Source: VAZQ01 sp963841105
GTDB taxonomy: Bacteria > Pseudomonadota > Alphaproteobacteria > Rhizobiales > Xanthobacteraceae
Direction of reading: 5' to 3'
Assembly (NCBI GenBank): GCA_963841105.1
Contig: CAWJCB010000034.1
Location: forward strand, 324,215-388,214
DNA length: 64,000 bases
Shown here: piece by piece, positions 62,871 to 64,000 of the stretch
How positions within the stretch are numbered: position 1 is the stretch's first letter
Layout: the number at the start of each line of letters is the position of its first letter
The notes under the pieces: generated by a model
Seen by the model: only the letters and a program-made list of their open reading frames with translations
Told to the model about the DNA's origin: nothing
Database searches by the model: none
Program-made: the position numbers and the translations under genes

Positions 62871-62957
62871 TGAAACCGTAGCTCGAATTGGGCGGTGCCC
62901 CGGCTAGTCTATCCTCAGCTCGCTCGGCTTACGCGCTCGTCCAGGAGAGAGGAACTC

Positions 62958-64000
62958 ATGACTTCAAGATCGTTATCACTCAACCGGCGCAACCTACTTG
63001 GCACCACGACAGCCGTGGCCCGCGTCCAGCCTCATTCCCGGGAATGTGAGTGCAGTGACCGAAGACACCACGATCCGGCCCTTCCGCATCAACGTTCCGG
63101 AAGAGGTGCTCGTTGATCTACGGCAGCGCAGTGGGCGACAGATTACGACTGGCGCAAGGTCGAGGCGAGACTGAATGCGCTGCCGCAATTCATCACAGAG
63201 ATCGACGGGCTGGACATTCATTTCCTCCACGTGCGTTCGAAACATGAAAATGCCTTGGCGCTCATCGTCACGCACACGTGCACGGGAGGCAAAGCCGAAA
63301 CAACTGCCCGCGATGAAGCCTGGGACAAATACGTCATTCGGGTCGCTGAAACAGATCAATGCCGGCCCACTCAGCGTTGGATACGCTGATATGGGCCCGG
63401 CCGATGGCGCGCCCGTCATTCTTCTGCACGGCTGGCCGTACGACATTCACAGTTTGTGGACGTCGCCCCGTTGCTGGCGCAGGCCTTTCCAGCGACACGC
63501 CACGCAATGGGCAGCAGTCGGTGGTCGCCGTTGACGTCATCGATTTGATCGATGCTCTGAAAATCCCAAAGGCGGCGATCGCCGGCTTTGATTGGGGGGC
63601 GCGCTCGGCCAACATCGTCGCGGCGCTCTGGCCGGAGCGCTGCAAAGCGCTGGGCTCGGTGAGCGGTTATTTGATCGGCAGTCAGCAAGCAGGCCAATTC
63701 CGTTGCCGCCCGAGGCGGAGCTGCAATGGTGGTACCAATATTACTTCGCCACTGAACGCGGCCGAGCCGGGTACGAGAAATACCGGCGCGAGTTTTCGAA
63801 GCTCATCTGGCGGCTGGCTTCGCCGAACTGGAAGTTCGACGATGCCACCTTCAATCGCAGCGCCGCCTCTTTCGACAACCCGGATCACGTCAGCATCGTG
63901 ATCCACAATTACCGGTGGCGGCTGGCTTGGCCCAAGGCGAGGCGAAATATGATGATCTGGAAAAACGGCTCGCCGCCGCCCCGGTGATCACGGTTCCGAC
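62958..64000 (+). pseudogene. composite broken alpha/beta-hydrolase (epoxide-hydrolase N-terminal part plus second hydrolase), cut by window end
   Basis: AGGAGAGAGGAA precedes ATG 62958 and a twin-arginine leader (SLNRRNLLGTTTAVA). A frame change gives the epoxide-hydrolase N-terminal domain (TIRPFRINVPEEVLVDLRQR), which then jumps, apparently over a deletion, to YDWRKVEARLNALPQFITEIDGLDIHF and VRSKHENALALIVTH. From about 63310 the sequence instead continues as a different hydrolase: FGSLKQINAGPLSVGYADMGPADGAPVILLHGWPYDIHS, a further shift and loss, then VVAVDVIDLIDALKIPKAAIAGFDWGARS to the window end. Several frameshifts and two deletions make it a clear pseudogene made from two hydrolase genes. 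Confidence 0.75.

Overview
The window looks like a chromosomal segment of a high-GC alphaproteobacterium of the Hyphomicrobiales, close to the Bradyrhizobium/Xanthobacteraceae group. The reasons are: a circularly permuted (two-piece) tmRNA gene beside a ClpXP adaptor sspB, the core run thyA-hflK-hflC-DUF2065-degP near serB and ilv/leu genes, a phasin, an extensin-family lipoprotein, a Tim44-like protein, and many Bug-family (TctC-like) solute receptors. No species can be named from sequence alone.

Layout. 1-9 kb is an accessory or decayed region. It holds a broken ATP-dependent DNA ligase, what looks like a group II intron 3' end, orphan IS-like terminal repeats, a trypsin-fold secreted protease, a stripped phage packaging module (DUF5681 protein plus large terminase) and three secreted or membrane proteins of unknown function. 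9-14 kb holds tRNA-Lys(CTT) with a 240-bp tandem duplication of its upstream flank, a frameshifted Spy/CpxP-like gene and a TRAP transporter (dctMQP) set among palindromic repeats. 14-24.5 kb is the branched-chain amino-acid block, all on the minus strand: ilvB-ilvN, a HigBA toxin-antitoxin pair, ilvC, an ABC importer with a PEBP gene inside it, a Nudix-like gene and leuA. A clear leader-peptide attenuator precedes ilvB, and a weaker Leu-rich leader precedes leuA. 24.6-36.8 kb is conserved housekeeping: msrQ, serB, degP, DUF2065, hflC, hflK, thyA, tctAB, ssrA, sspB and fumC (frameshifted). 36.9-40.3 kb encodes a phasin, a Tim44-like protein and an extensin-family lipoprotein (frameshifted).

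41-52 kb is a catabolic and uptake island. Its main part is a co-directional run: MetE-like methyltransferase, two Bug receptors, M20 carbamoylase-type hydrolase, D-hydantoinase/dihydropyrimidinase, a frameshifted flavin-dependent monooxygenase and an amino-acid-type periplasmic binding protein. Junctions are tight or overlapping, so it reads as one operon for import and opening of a cyclic amide or ureide. 52-54.6 kb holds a YqjI-like PadR regulator divergent from a DUF2239 gene across two palindromic operator-like sites, and a sodB N-terminal scrap. 54.8-64 kb holds a fused caspase-fold/FGE-fold protein that has lost its caspase dyad, two amidohydrolases (one frameshifted), two more Bug receptors, a dienelactone-hydrolase-like protein and a composite, heavily broken alpha/beta-hydrolase pseudogene cut by the window edge.

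Cross-cutting points. At least five otherwise full-length genes are interrupted by exactly one single-base indel, which looks like draft-assembly error as much as true decay. Several very small membrane proteins and one leader peptide are easily missed by gene callers. The most interesting items are the ilvB attenuator, the catalytically dead caspase-FGE protein, the His/Gly-tailed PadR/DUF2239 pair and the catabolic island. I did not find an obviously new multi-gene defence or mobile system.
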